A stretch of DNA of 64,000 nt from positions 62,001 to 126,000 of the forward strand of contig NZ_SOFS01000019.1 in NCBI RefSeq assembly GCF_004402235.1, in the 5' to 3' direction. Made by a program: the position numbers and the translations under genes. The notes beneath the pieces are model-generated. The model was not told the origin of the DNA. It did no database searches and saw only the letters and a program-made list of their open reading frames with translations. Positions 26,134 through 34,902 of the stretch are shown one piece after another; position 1 is the stretch's first letter, and every line of letters begins with the position of its first letter. Source of the DNA: Cryobacterium glucosi. GTDB taxonomy: Bacteria > Actinomycetota > Actinomycetes > Actinomycetales > Microbacteriaceae.

Positions 26134-26165
26134 GCATTAGGCAAAACCGATGTAGCATTAGCAAA
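26134..26165. promoter_or_regulatory. repeated GCATTAG boxes between hydrolase and TetR genes
   Basis: Two copies of GCATTAG followed by (G)CAAAA, at 26134-26140 and 26155-26161, spaced 21 bp (two helical turns). The first copy includes the palindrome AATGCATT. The pair ends about 14 bases before the TetR ATG and is a candidate operator. Confidence 0.55.
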
Positions 26166-26179
26166 ATGGAAAGCTTCTC

Positions 26180-26752
26180 ATGGCACGCGCAGGACTGACC
26201 GCGGAACGCCTGACCCAGGCGGGCGCTGAACTCGCCGACGAGGTCGGATTCGACCAGGTCACGCTCTCGGCACTGGCCAGGCATTTCGACGTCAAGGTCG
26301 CGAGCCTGTACTCCCACGTCACCAACTCGCACGATCTCAAGACCAGGATCGCCCTGCTCGCGCTGCAGGAACTCGCTGACCGGGCAGCGGATGCCGTGGC
26401 CGGCCGGGCAGGCAAAGATGCCCTGGTCGCGCTCGGCAACGTCTACCGCGACTACGCCCGCGAACATCCCGGTCGTTACGCCGCCATGCACTTCCGGCTC
26501 GACCGGGAGACCGCGATCGCCAGCGCCGGCGTCCGCCACTCCGCGATGACCCGCGCAATCCTGCGCGGATACGACCTGACGGAACCGGACCAGACGCATG
26601 CCGTCCGACTGCTCGGCAGCGTCTTCCATGGCTTTGCGACCCTCGAGCTGGAGGGCGGTTTCAGCAACAGTTCCCCCGACTCCCAGGAGTCCTGGACTCG
26701 CACCCTGGACGCCCTCGACGCCCTGTTACGCGCCTGGCCGGCGCCCGAATAA
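26180..26752 (+). CDS. TetR-family regulator
   Basis: A 190-residue regulator; HTH at ~8-50 (LTQAGAELADEVGFDQVTLSALARHFDVKVASLYSHV), followed by a helical ligand domain of the WHG type (FHGFATLELEGGF, ~150-162, is characteristic). ATG at 26180 with GGAAAG upstream. It lies divergent to the membrane-anchored hydrolase and 73 bases before an SGNH hydrolase, so it may regulate both. Confidence 0.88.
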   Translation: MARAGLTAERLTQAGAELADEVGFDQVTLSALARHFDVKVASLYSHVTNSHDLKTRIALLALQELADRAADAVAGRAGKDALVALGNVYRDYAREHPGRYAAMHFRLDRETAIASAGVRHSAMTRAILRGYDLTEPDQTHAVRLLGSVFHGFATLELEGGFSNSSPDSQESWTRTLDALDALLRAWPAPE

Positions 26753-26825
26753 CGCCAGAACGCCACGCGTCCGGCACCCGCACCACGACTCCCACCTCGC
26801 AAATCCCCGATCAGAAAGTTCACAG

Positions 26826-27998
26826 ATGTCCTCCCAGCACGACTGGATCACCACGCCCATCACCCCCGGCCTCCTCCGCGGCGCGCTCGATCTGGAACAG
26901 ACCGTCCACGGCGTGCTCCCGCACCGCCTGCCCGCGTGGGCTCGCGCATACGCCGACCCGCAGCTGGCCGCCATGGAAGCCCAGCCCTCCGGGGTCCGGC
27001 TGGCCTTCAGCACCCGAGCAACCGACCTCGAACTCGACGTACTGCCCACCAAGCTGGTCTACCTCGGCGCCCCGCCGCGCCCGATCGGCGTGTACCAACT
27101 CCTCGCGGACGGGAAGCTCGCCGGTCAGGCCATCGCGACGACCGGCATCACCGTCACCGTGGACATGGCCACAGGCGCCACCACGAACCACCTCGGCCCC
27201 GTCAGCACCCTCCGCTTCACCGGCCTGCCGGATCACCTGAAGAACATCGAGATCTGGCTCCCGCACAACGAACGAACCGAGCTCGTCGCCCTCCGCTCCA
27301 ACGGGCCCATCGAACCCGCGCCTGCGACAGGCAACCGGGTCTGGCTGCACCACGGCAGCTCGATCAGCCACGGCTCCAACGCCGCCAATCCCACCGAGAC
27401 CTGGCCGGCGCTTGCCGCTTCGAGTGGCCATGTCGATCTGGTGAACCTCGGCTTCGGCGGCAGCGCGCTGCTCGACCCCTTCATCGCCCGCACCATGCGC
27501 GACACCCCCGCCGACCTGATCAGCGTCAAGATCGGCATCAATCTGGTCAATCTCGACCTGATGCGCCTGCGCGCCTTCGCCCCAGCCGTGAACGGCTTCC
27601 TCGACACCATCCGCGACGGTCACCCCACAACACCGCTGCTGCTGGTCTCGCCCCTCCTCTGCCCCATCCACGAGGACACACCCGGGCCCGGCGCCTTCGA
27701 CCTCGCCGCCCTCGCCTCCGGTCGCCTGCAGTTCGTGGCCACCGGGGACCCGGCCGAAGCGTCCGCCGGAAAGCTGACGCTCACGGTGATCCGGGCGGAG
27801 CTCGCGCGTGTCGCGCAGCAGCGGGCGGCCACAGATCCGAACCTGCACTACCTCGACGGCCTCGACCTCTACGGCGCCGCAGACTTCGCCGAGCATCCGT
27901 TGCCCGACCACCTCCACCCGGATGCCGCGACGCACCACCGCATCGGCGAGCGCTTCGCCCGGCTCGCCTTCGGACCCGGAGGCGCCTTCGCCGCCTGA
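26826..27998 (+). CDS. SGNH/GDSL-family hydrolase with N-terminal beta domain
   Basis: A 390-residue esterase-like protein. Residues ~1-165 form a beta-rich accessory domain (as in carbohydrate esterases), and the SGNH core begins at HHGSSISHGSNA (~177-188; nucleophile Ser in GSSI). GFGGSA supplies block II glycine, KIGINLVN block III asparagine, and PDHLHPDAATH (~360) the catalytic Asp/His. It lacks a signal peptide, so it is cytosolic. It could deacetylate a sugar or glycoside after import; the nearby genes do not decide. Ribosome binding site GAAAG is weak. Confidence 0.8.
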   Translation: MSSQHDWITTPITPGLLRGALDLEQTVHGVLPHRLPAWARAYADPQLAAMEAQPSGVRLAFSTRATDLELDVLPTKLVYLGAPPRPIGVYQLLADGKLAGQAIATTGITVTVDMATGATTNHLGPVSTLRFTGLPDHLKNIEIWLPHNERTELVALRSNGPIEPAPATGNRVWLHHGSSISHGSNAANPTETWPALAASSGHVDLVNLGFGGSALLDPFIARTMRDTPADLISVKIGINLVNLDLMRLRAFAPAVNGFLDTIRDGHPTTPLLLVSPLLCPIHEDTPGPGAFDLAALASGRLQFVATGDPAEASAGKLTLTVIRAELARVAQQRAATDPNLHYLDGLDLYGAADFAEHPLPDHLHPDAATHHRIGERFARLAFGPGGAFAA

Positions 27999-28065
27999 CG
28001 ACTCCGGATGGGTACTGATCAATACAGTCGCAGCGGGCTGGCGAGCCCGGTCGGCGTCTTCCTCA

Positions 28066-28437
28066 TCAAACCTCGTCGTGGATGGTGACGACGTAGCCAT
28101 CCGGGTCGCTGAATGAGAAGGTGAGACCGAACGGGCCGGGGGCAGGGGCGCTGACGATCCGGACTCCCGCTTCGACCAGGACGTCGTGCACAGCCTGGGA
28201 GTCATCGGCGTGCAACCAGAGCGCAACTCCCGCACCGGCCCACGGGCGCACGGCATCGAGGTCGAACCCCGGCATCGGTTCCCGAACGGCGAAGGCGATC
28301 GGCTCGGTGGCGAAGACAACAGCGTGGGGCGGGCTCACGGGCGCACGCCGCAGCCCGAGCAGCGTCTCGTAGAAGTTCGCCGACCGCTCGAGGTCGCTCA
28401 CCTGCAGGGCTAGAAAATCGGGTCCAGTGACAGTCAT
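28066..28437 (-). CDS. VOC (glyoxalase/bleomycin-resistance fold) protein
   Basis: A 123-residue single-chain VOC protein from the ATG at 28437 with GAGGAG upstream. It begins FLALQVSDLERSANFYETLLGL, the usual beta-alpha-beta metal-site half, and ends SFSDPDGYVVTIHD, supplying the second-half metal ligand. Such proteins include glyoxalases, dioxygenases and antibiotic-binding proteins; the substrate cannot be named. Divergent from a MarR gene with two operators between, so it is probably the MarR target. Confidence 0.85.
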   Translation of the reverse strand: MTVTGPDFLALQVSDLERSANFYETLLGLRRAPVSPPHAVVFATEPIAFAVREPMPGFDLDAVRPWAGAGVALWLHADDSQAVHDVLVEAGVRIVSAPAPGPFGLTFSFSDPDGYVVTIHDEV

Positions 28438-28464
28438 GGTTTCTTCTCCTCGTCGAATCCCGCG

Positions 28465-28507
28465 TGTCAGGATCCTTACATGTCTATTGTGTGTCAGGAT
28501 GCTGACA
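28465..28507. promoter_or_regulatory. two 16-bp MarR-type palindromes
   Basis: TGTCAG-GATC-CTTACA at 28465-28480 (one mismatched pair) and TGTCAG-GATG-CTGACA at 28492-28507 (perfect arms), centres 27 bp apart. The second overlaps the A of the MarR start codon. The arrangement between divergent genes is classic for MarR autoregulation with control of the neighbour. Confidence 0.75.
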
Positions 28508-28965
28508 TGAGTCAAGAGGAGAAGGTCGGCGATCTGGCCGAGTCGGTGGGTTATCTGCTCAAGCAGGCAGCGACGGCCCTGCACGCCTCGATGGACGCGG
28601 TTCTGCGCCCGCAGGGCCTGACTGTGTCGCAGTATTCGGTGCTTGAGTTACTCGGCCACGAGCCGGAGCAATCGAACGCCGATCTGGCCCGCGGGGCGTT
28701 CGTCACGCGCCAATCGATGAACGAGGTACTGCGCGGTCTTCAGGAGCGCGGCCTGGTCGCGCGCGCCGATGTCGCCGAACACGGCCGGGCGCGGCCGACG
28801 CGCCTCACCCCGGCCGGCCACGCGGCGCTGGGGGGCGCGAGTGCGGCGGTCGCCCGTGTCGAGAAACGGATGTTGTCCCCCCTGCCCCCCGCGGAGCATG
28901 CTGGACTTCTCGCTCAGCTCGTCGCCTGCCGGGATGCCCTCACCGGTGAAGACGCCGCGCGGTAG
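28507..28965 (+). CDS. MarR-family regulator
   Basis: 152 residues from the ATG at 28507, inside the second palindrome; an earlier in-frame ATG at 28480 is possible. The winged HTH runs from ~38 to 105: LTVSQYSVLELLGHEPEQSNADLARGAFVTRQSMNEVLRGLQERGLVAR, with the wing at ADVAEHGRARPTRLTPAG. It should repress itself and the VOC gene until a small molecule binds. The next gene starts ten bases downstream. Confidence 0.88.
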   Translation: MSQEEKVGDLAESVGYLLKQAATALHASMDAVLRPQGLTVSQYSVLELLGHEPEQSNADLARGAFVTRQSMNEVLRGLQERGLVARADVAEHGRARPTRLTPAGHAALGGASAAVARVEKRMLSPLPPAEHAGLLAQLVACRDALTGEDAAR

Positions 28966-28974
28966 CGTTGAAGC

Positions 28975-29844
28975 ATGGCTGAACTGTCCGAGACACGTGT
29001 CGCCGTCTACATCGATTTCGACAACATCATCATTTCCCAATACGACAATGTGCATGGTCGTGGAGCCTTCATCAAAGAGAAGGCCCGCACCGCCACCGGC
29101 AAGACCGCGGATCGGCTCCAGGAAGCCACGGTCAACATCGGCGCCGTCCTCGACTTCGCTTCGTCTTTCGGAGCCGTCGCAATCAGCCGGGCCTATGCGG
29201 ACTGGGCCACGCCCGCGAACACCCGGTACCAGAAGCAGCTCGTCGACCGCGCGGTCGACCTCGTGCAGCTTTTCAACACCTCCGGAACCAAGAACGGTGC
29301 GGACATCCGCCTCGCGATCGATGTTGTTGAAGACCTCTTCCGGCTGCAGGACATCTCGCACGTTGTGATCGTCGCCGGTGACTCCGACTACATCCCGCTC
29401 GCCCAGAGCGCACGGCGCCTGGGCCGCACGGTCATCGGGATCGGTGTGCAGGGTTCGACCAGTGCGGCGTTCAAGAACGCCTGCGACGAGTTCTCGTACT
29501 ACCACGACCTCGTTGAAGACCTCGGGGAGGACCTCGGGGAGGACCTCGTCGAGGACATTCCGCACTCCACTCCGACAGTGGCCGTCGAGCCGCCGGCGCC
29601 GGACCTCGCGAAGGAGGCCCGCAAACTCCTCATGCGCGCCCTGCGCGGGCGGGCGAATGACGACGTCGACGGCTGGATGGCAGCATCCGCTCTCAAGCAG
29701 CAGATGAAGCGCCTCGACCCCGGGTTCGATGAGAAGAAGATCGGCTTCAAGTCGTTCACGGACTTCCTGAAGGCCCAGCGTTCCATTGCGGAGTTGCAGG
29801 AGGATGGTCAGGCCCGCCGCGCGCGGTTGCGCAACCGGGCCTGA
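28975..29844 (+). CDS. NYN-domain protein with C-terminal OST-HTH/LOTUS domain
   Basis: A 289-residue protein with an N-terminal NYN (PIN-like) ribonuclease domain (~8-180): VYIDFDNI (first Asp pair), KNGADIRLAIDVVEDLF (~104-120) and VAGDSDYIPLAQSARRLGR (~130-148). A linker of four 4-residue repeats rich in Glu/Asp (~179-194) leads to a C-terminal LOTUS/OST-HTH domain (~215-275, SFTDFLKAQRSIAEL), which in other proteins binds RNA. Likely an RNA-processing or decay factor; substrates unknown. ATG start ten bases after the MarR stop. Confidence 0.82.
   Translation: MAELSETRVAVYIDFDNIIISQYDNVHGRGAFIKEKARTATGKTADRLQEATVNIGAVLDFASSFGAVAISRAYADWATPANTRYQKQLVDRAVDLVQLFNTSGTKNGADIRLAIDVVEDLFRLQDISHVVIVAGDSDYIPLAQSARRLGRTVIGIGVQGSTSAAFKNACDEFSYYHDLVEDLGEDLGEDLVEDIPHSTPTVAVEPPAPDLAKEARKLLMRALRGRANDDVDGWMAASALKQQMKRLDPGFDEKKIGFKSFTDFLKAQRSIAELQEDGQARRARLRNRA
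29509..29556. repeat. 12-bp tandem repeat x4 in the NYN gene
   Basis: Four 12-mers of type CTCGGGGAGGAC (two identical, two variants) encode LVED-LGED-LGED-LVED in the linker between the nuclease and LOTUS domains. Copy number would set linker length in 4-residue steps. Confidence 0.85.
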
Positions 29845-29889
29845 CGTTCGCTGCGGCTGCGACCGTGGCTGTGGCCGTGGCTGTGACGC

Positions 29890-31098
29890 CTACGCGAACG
29901 TGGCGTCGAGAGCCGCGCGCAGGTCGGCGATCAGGTCGAGAGGATCCTCGAGCCCGACCGAGAATCGAAGATGCCCGAACTCGCGGAACGGCGCCGGGTA
30001 CGCAGCGACCCGCGGTCCGCTCGTGCCGACATGAACGATCAGTGATTCGTCATGACCGAGCGAAACGGCGGAGGTGATCACCCGGAGCTGGGAGACGAAG
30101 CGGTTCTGGGTTTCCGGATCGCCCGCGACGGCGAACGCGAGCATCGCGCCATAGCCCCGACCGCCGAACTGTCGCGCGGCGAGCTCATGCTGCGGGTGGC
30201 TCGCGAGCCCGGGGAAAGCGACGAACGCGATCCGCGGGTCGGAGTCGAGGAACTCGGCGACCAACTGGGCCGACTCGAAATGCTGCCGGAGACGAAGCGG
30301 CAGCGTCACCGACCCGCGAGTGATCAACCACGCGTTGAACGGCGAGATCACTCCGCCCACGTCGACCATCGCATCCGATTTGATGCGCTGGATCAGCTCG
30401 CGGGAGCCGATCACCGCGCCGCCCATCGCGTCGCCGTGCCCATTGATGTACTTCGTCAGGGAATGGACGACCAGGTCGGCGCCGTCCGCGAGAGGTCGAT
30501 AGAACGGAGGCGGAGTGAAGGTGGAGTCCACAACGAGCAGCGCGCCCGCCCGATGGGCGATCGCCGCCAGCGCCTCGATGTCGGCAACCCGGGTCGTCGG
30601 ATTGGCGATCGCCTCCGTGTGCACGAGTCGCGTATTCGGTCGAATCGCCGCAGCGACCGCGGCCAGATCGCTGATATCGACGAACGTAGCCTCGATTCCG
30701 TACTTGTCGGGAAGCAGCTCCGTGAACAACCGCCACGTCGCCTCGTAGCTGACATCGGCGACCACGACGTGATCCCCGGAGCGCAGATACGTGAAGAACA
30801 CCGCGTGAAGCGCCGCAACACCCGACGCCAGCACGACGGCGTCCTCGCCACCGTCCAGGGCAGCGAGCTTCGCCTGCAGTCCCAGTTGGTTGACTCCCGA
30901 GTTCCGGGTGTAGAGCGGCACGTCCGTGCCCGACCAGCTCACCGACGACGGGTCCTCCGGCAATGCATAGGAGTTCGCCATCACGATCGGGGTGCGGATC
31001 GCACCCGACCCCGCATCGACCGTATTGCCCGCATGCACGGCCAGTGTCGAGTCTTTCAAGGACAGTGGATCATGCTTGTCGGGACGCGTGTTCACCAT
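29890..31098 (-). CDS. Cys/Met-metabolism PLP-dependent enzyme (cystathionine gamma-synthase/lyase family)
   Basis: A 402-residue fold-type I PLP enzyme. LAVHAGNTVDAGSGAIRTPI (~19-38) is the family opening, PLP-phosphate residues lie in LASGVAALHAVF (~90-101), and the PLP lysine is in HSLTKYINGHGD (~208-219). The family includes cystathionine gamma-synthase, cystathionine lyases, methionine gamma-lyase and O-acetylhomoserine sulfhydrylase; sequence alone does not separate them here. Single gene, divergent from nothing obvious, with 80 bases to the MFS gene end. The N-terminus lacks the Tyr-rich pattern of canonical MetB; the enzyme is cytosolic and tetrameric in the family. Confidence 0.85.
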   Translation of the reverse strand: MVNTRPDKHDPLSLKDSTLAVHAGNTVDAGSGAIRTPIVMANSYALPEDPSSVSWSGTDVPLYTRNSGVNQLGLQAKLAALDGGEDAVVLASGVAALHAVFFTYLRSGDHVVVADVSYEATWRLFTELLPDKYGIEATFVDISDLAAVAAAIRPNTRLVHTEAIANPTTRVADIEALAAIAHRAGALLVVDSTFTPPPFYRPLADGADLVVHSLTKYINGHGDAMGGAVIGSRELIQRIKSDAMVDVGGVISPFNAWLITRGSVTLPLRLRQHFESAQLVAEFLDSDPRIAFVAFPGLASHPQHELAARQFGGRGYGAMLAFAVAGDPETQNRFVSQLRVITSAVSLGHDESLIVHVGTSGPRVAAYPAPFREFGHLRFSVGLEDPLDLIADLRAALDATFA

Positions 31099-31178
31099 GG
31101 CCCCACGCTACGGGAACAGTCCGGGTTGCTGTGCTTTCATGTCGTTGGAATCTGCTGAACTCGCCGTCGGCGACGCCC

Positions 31179-32456
31179 TCAGCGCACCTTGCGGATCGCG
31201 AAGACGAGAACCGCACCAACGATGGCCAGGACCGCCGCCGCCGGGAAGATTGCCTGATAGCCGAATGCGGAAATGGCCGCCGCCACCACCGGTCCCACGA
31301 TCTGTCCGCCTGTGTTCGCCAGGTTGAGGATTCCGAGGTCCTTCGCGGCGGTCTTCTGGTCGGGCAGCACTTCCACGTTCAGGGCCTGGTCGACCGCATT
31401 GAAGGCGCCCATCCCGATTCCGGCGATCACGGCATAGACGATCATCGCCCAGGGAGACGGCGAGATGAACGGGAAGAAGACGCCGACGGCAATCAGCACT
31501 GCCGCGAAGATGACCGGCATCTTCCTGGTGCCGAGCTTGTCCGAGATCGGACCAGCGATCGCAGCCATAGCCAGGGCCGTCACCATGAGGATCGTCGAGA
31601 TGAGCGTCACGTAGTGCGCGGTCGAGGCATCGTCCAGCCGGAGGTAGTCGGTGAAGATGTACAGCTGATACCCGGAGACGGCGAAGGTACCTCCCATGAT
31701 CAGGAACTTTCCGAACAGTGCGAGGTAGTAGTCTCGGCTGTTCCGGCGAGGGAACGAGAAATTATCGAGCAACGTCCGCCGGTTCAGCCGCATCGCGGGC
31801 ATGCTCCGACTGGATGTTTCACGCATGATGAGTGCCGCCACCGGCCCGGACAGCAAGGTGAGTGCCGCAAAAACGTAGAAGCCCGTGTTGATGTTGCCCA
31901 GGAACTGGGCGCCCACGATCTGGCCGCCGTACAGTCCCGCTGAATAACCGAAGGCATAGATAGACGAGATCGTCCCACGGTGTCGTGGAGCGATCCGGTC
32001 GGCGATCACGGCCAGGAGAGGTGCGACGATCGCGTTCAAGAAGACTTGATAGAGCGACCACATGACGATGATTGCCGCGACGGTCGTCGCCTGTGCGATC
32101 GCGATGAGCATGACTGCCGTTCCGACGGAACCGGCGATCAAGTACGGTGTTCGCCGTCCCCACCGCGAGCGCGTGAGATCGGAGAACGCGCCGATCACGA
32201 TGTTCGCGACGGTGGCAACGATCATCGCAATGATCGCCAACAGCGCGATGACGCCGGCCTTGTCGTCGGGAGCAATGATCGCAACCCGCGCCGGCAGGAG
32301 GACCCCCACGACCCCGAGGTACGGTCCGAGCCAGAGCACCGCGCCGAGCGCAAGCGCCACTCCGAGTCGGATGGGGGTCCTGACCTGCTCCGAGTTAGTG
32401 GGCGGCCGCACCGGCGTGGTGATTGTGGGACTGGGGGACGTGCCTGTTGTAGTCAT
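31179..32456 (-). CDS. MFS/GPH-like sugar transporter
   Basis: A 425-residue protein with twelve hydrophobic segments. SDLTRSRWGRRTPYLIAG (~90-107) is the loop-2 motif of glycoside-pentoside-hexuronide-type and related MFS carriers. It is the second gene after the GH3 beta-glucosidase on the same strand with 96 bases between, and ATG start with GAAGGAGAG. The pairing suggests uptake of a beta-glucoside or oligosaccharide that the GH3 enzyme hydrolyses inside the cell. Substrate is inference. Confidence 0.82.
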   Translation of the reverse strand: MTTTGTSPSPTITTPVRPPTNSEQVRTPIRLGVALALGAVLWLGPYLGVVGVLLPARVAIIAPDDKAGVIALLAIIAMIVATVANIVIGAFSDLTRSRWGRRTPYLIAGSVGTAVMLIAIAQATTVAAIIVMWSLYQVFLNAIVAPLLAVIADRIAPRHRGTISSIYAFGYSAGLYGGQIVGAQFLGNINTGFYVFAALTLLSGPVAALIMRETSSRSMPAMRLNRRTLLDNFSFPRRNSRDYYLALFGKFLIMGGTFAVSGYQLYIFTDYLRLDDASTAHYVTLISTILMVTALAMAAIAGPISDKLGTRKMPVIFAAVLIAVGVFFPFISPSPWAMIVYAVIAGIGMGAFNAVDQALNVEVLPDQKTAAKDLGILNLANTGGQIVGPVVAAAISAFGYQAIFPAAAVLAIVGAVLVFAIRKVR

Positions 32457-32552
32457 GACTCTCCTTCATTGGAGTTCAGTGGTGTTTCGATAGTTCAGGT
32501 GTTGTGGCGCCCAGGAGCGCCGGGGCAGTGGTGCGAGAACGGGGAGGTGCTG

Positions 32553-34775
32553 CTAGAAGCGGATCTGGTCCGAAACGGCCAGGGGATCGCCAGAGTATGA
32601 TGCGGCTTCGATGATGACGGAACCGGTCAGGGCGCCGAAGGACTTGGTCGTAGTGCTCCACCGCTTGAGCGGCTCCAAGGAAACGGAGACGTCGAAGCTC
32701 ACGGCCTCGCCTGCAGCGGCGTCCGCCACGGTGAATCCGAGCAGCTCCCGCTGGCCGCGGCGATCGCCCTCGGTGAGCGTCCCATACACCTGCACGACGT
32801 GCCGTCCATCGATGGCACCCGTGTTCGCGACGGCGATACGGAGAAGGGCGGCATCCGCATCCGCCGCCTCTACCTCAACGCGATCGATTGAGAACGTGGA
32901 GTACGACAGCCCGAATCCGAGGGGGTAGCTCGGCTTCTTGGCATCACGGTCGAGCAAACGCTGACCGAACCAGCGGTCATACGTGATTTCGGTGGCGTCG
33001 ATATCGAGAGCGGCGGTGTCCAGTTCCGACGCCGGAATGGCATACGGCAGGCGACCGGACGGGTTCGCCCGGCCCAGCAGCACATCGGCGAGCCCGTTCC
33101 CGCCTTCCATGCCCGAATACCACATCATGACGAGGCCGGCCACGTCCTCATTCCATTCGGACATGACCACGGCGCCGGCTGCCACGACCACGACCACTGT
33201 TCTCGGATTCGCCGCGCTGACTGCCGTGATGAGCTCGACATCCGCTCGCTTGAGCCGAAGGTCGCGCCGGTCTCCACCGGCCGAGCCTGAGCCCACCACG
33301 CTCACTCCCCCACCCGCCGACGCGTAAAGCGCCTCGCGATTGGCACGATCCTCGACCGTGACAGGCTCCGGATACAGAGCCAGGAGTTCGGGTCGCGAGA
33401 ACACCGATCCGTCCACGAATTCACCTTCGTCGGCGGCCGTGTAGCCGACTACGACGATGGCGGCGTCACTGTCGGCAGCAAGGGCGGCGGCTTCGGCGGT
33501 TCCGGCAGCGCTGTGGCGCACATCGACCCCCGGGAGTGCAGCCCTGAGGCCGGCGAGTGCGGTGACGACGTACGGGGCGCGCACGTCCGACGATCCGTTG
33601 TCCCCGGTGTTCGCCACATCGGACAAGCGTCCGACGACGGTCAGCGAGCGCAGCGTCTCCGGATCGATCGGCAGCACAGGGGTGCCGTCGACGGGTTCGT
33701 TTCGGAGGAGAACCATGGAACGTGCGGCAACCTCCCGGGCAAGAGCAATGTGGGCAGCGGATGCAACGGTGTCCAGCGCGGGCTTGACCACTTCGCGCTG
33801 GGCATAGAACCGCAACTGCGTGGCAAGGATCCTGAGTCCCGACCGGCGCACGGCGTCCCAGGAAGTCGTGCCGCTTGCGATTGCGCCGACCAGCTGCGCT
33901 GCGCGCTGCTGTGCGAACGGCGCCTCAATGTCGAGCCCGGCCTCGAGGGATGCAGCGGGGTCGCGAAGGCCCCAGACGAAGTCGCTCATCACGGTGCCCG
34001 TGAATCCCCACTCGTCGCGGAGAATCTCGGTGAGAAGCTGCGGATTCTGCCCGGCCCATGTCCCGTTGACGGAGTTGTACGAACTCATCACCGAGAACGC
34101 TCCCTCGTCGAGGACTCTCTTGAAGTGGGGAAGGTAGTTCTCGTGCAGCGTCGCCTCGTCGACCGAGACATCCACCGAGAAGCGAGCCTGTTCCATCGAG
34201 TTGAGTGCGAAGTGCTTGACACACGCCATCGCGTGCCTCTGGATTCCCCGGGTGAGGGCCGCTCCCATTTCGCCGAGCAGCGGTGGCTGGTCAGAATAGG
34301 TCTCTTGAACGCGCCCCCAGGCGGGGTGACGCGGAAGGTTGATGCACACGCCGCCGAAGAAGTTGCCACCCTGCGCTCGAAGCTCTTCCCCGATGGCGAG
34401 GCCGACGCGTTCCTCCAACTCGACGTCCCACGTTGCGCCGCGGGCCATTGATACGGGGAAAGCAGTCGAGGCACCGACCACGGCTCCGCGCGGACCGTCG
34501 ACGAATCGCACGCCGGGAATCCCCAGACGGGGAACGGAGCCCATCACGTACGGGGTGAAGTTGTAGCCCACCTGCATCATCTCGGCAAGCCCCGGCCAGA
34601 ACTGCTGGTCGCCATCCAACAGGCCCAAGCGTTCCGCGGGTGACAGCTGATCGTAGAGCTCGGCGGCGAATTGGTCGGGATCACTGCCCGAGCGCACCGC
34701 CCCTACGGCGTTCGTGAACGTCGTTTCGCCCGACGGGTTTTCTGTTCGTGCCGCGAAATCACCGGAGATCGTCAT
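32553..34775 (-). CDS. glycoside hydrolase family 3 beta-glucosidase-type enzyme
   Basis: A 740-residue three-domain GH3 enzyme from the ATG at 34775 (GGAGG upstream; an in-frame ATG 33 bases earlier lacks a site). The (beta/alpha)8 domain holds VDGPRG (~92-97), the substrate-binding KHFALNS (187-193) and the nucleophile Asp ~265 in VMSDFVWG. The second alpha/beta domain (~355-560) includes RNEPVDGTPVLPI and the Glu-bearing loop region expected for the acid/base, and the fibronectin-III-like domain follows (~645-735). No signal peptide, so intracellular. It is first in a two-gene operon with the MFS carrier and faces a TetR gene across a perfect palindrome. Confidence 0.9.
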   Translation of the reverse strand: MTISGDFAARTENPSGETTFTNAVGAVRSGSDPDQFAAELYDQLSPAERLGLLDGDQQFWPGLAEMMQVGYNFTPYVMGSVPRLGIPGVRFVDGPRGAVVGASTAFPVSMARGATWDVELEERVGLAIGEELRAQGGNFFGGVCINLPRHPAWGRVQETYSDQPPLLGEMGAALTRGIQRHAMACVKHFALNSMEQARFSVDVSVDEATLHENYLPHFKRVLDEGAFSVMSSYNSVNGTWAGQNPQLLTEILRDEWGFTGTVMSDFVWGLRDPAASLEAGLDIEAPFAQQRAAQLVGAIASGTTSWDAVRRSGLRILATQLRFYAQREVVKPALDTVASAAHIALAREVAARSMVLLRNEPVDGTPVLPIDPETLRSLTVVGRLSDVANTGDNGSSDVRAPYVVTALAGLRAALPGVDVRHSAAGTAEAAALAADSDAAIVVVGYTAADEGEFVDGSVFSRPELLALYPEPVTVEDRANREALYASAGGGVSVVGSGSAGGDRRDLRLKRADVELITAVSAANPRTVVVVVAAGAVVMSEWNEDVAGLVMMWYSGMEGGNGLADVLLGRANPSGRLPYAIPASELDTAALDIDATEITYDRWFGQRLLDRDAKKPSYPLGFGLSYSTFSIDRVEVEAADADAALLRIAVANTGAIDGRHVVQVYGTLTEGDRRGQRELLGFTVADAAAGEAVSFDVSVSLEPLKRWSTTTKSFGALTGSVIIEAASYSGDPLAVSDQIRF

Positions 34776-34807
34776 AAGGGTCTTCCTCCAACTCATCATT
34801 GAGCTCA

Positions 34808-34829
34808 CTACTTAGTAAGTACTAAGTAG
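34808..34829. promoter_or_regulatory. perfect 22-bp palindrome (operator) between GH3 and TetR genes
   Basis: Ten-base arms CTACTTAGTA and TACTAAGTAG flank AG without any mismatch. The site lies 33 bases upstream of the GH3 start and 74 bases upstream of the TetR start, in an AT-rich pocket. Best read as the operator of the adjacent TetR. Confidence 0.8.
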
Positions 34830-34902
34830 CGTATACCTGTTCTCGGAGCGTGCAGCCGCTTCTGGGAGAATGATCTCGTCACGGTTGAGAGCTGAGGTAG
34901 AC

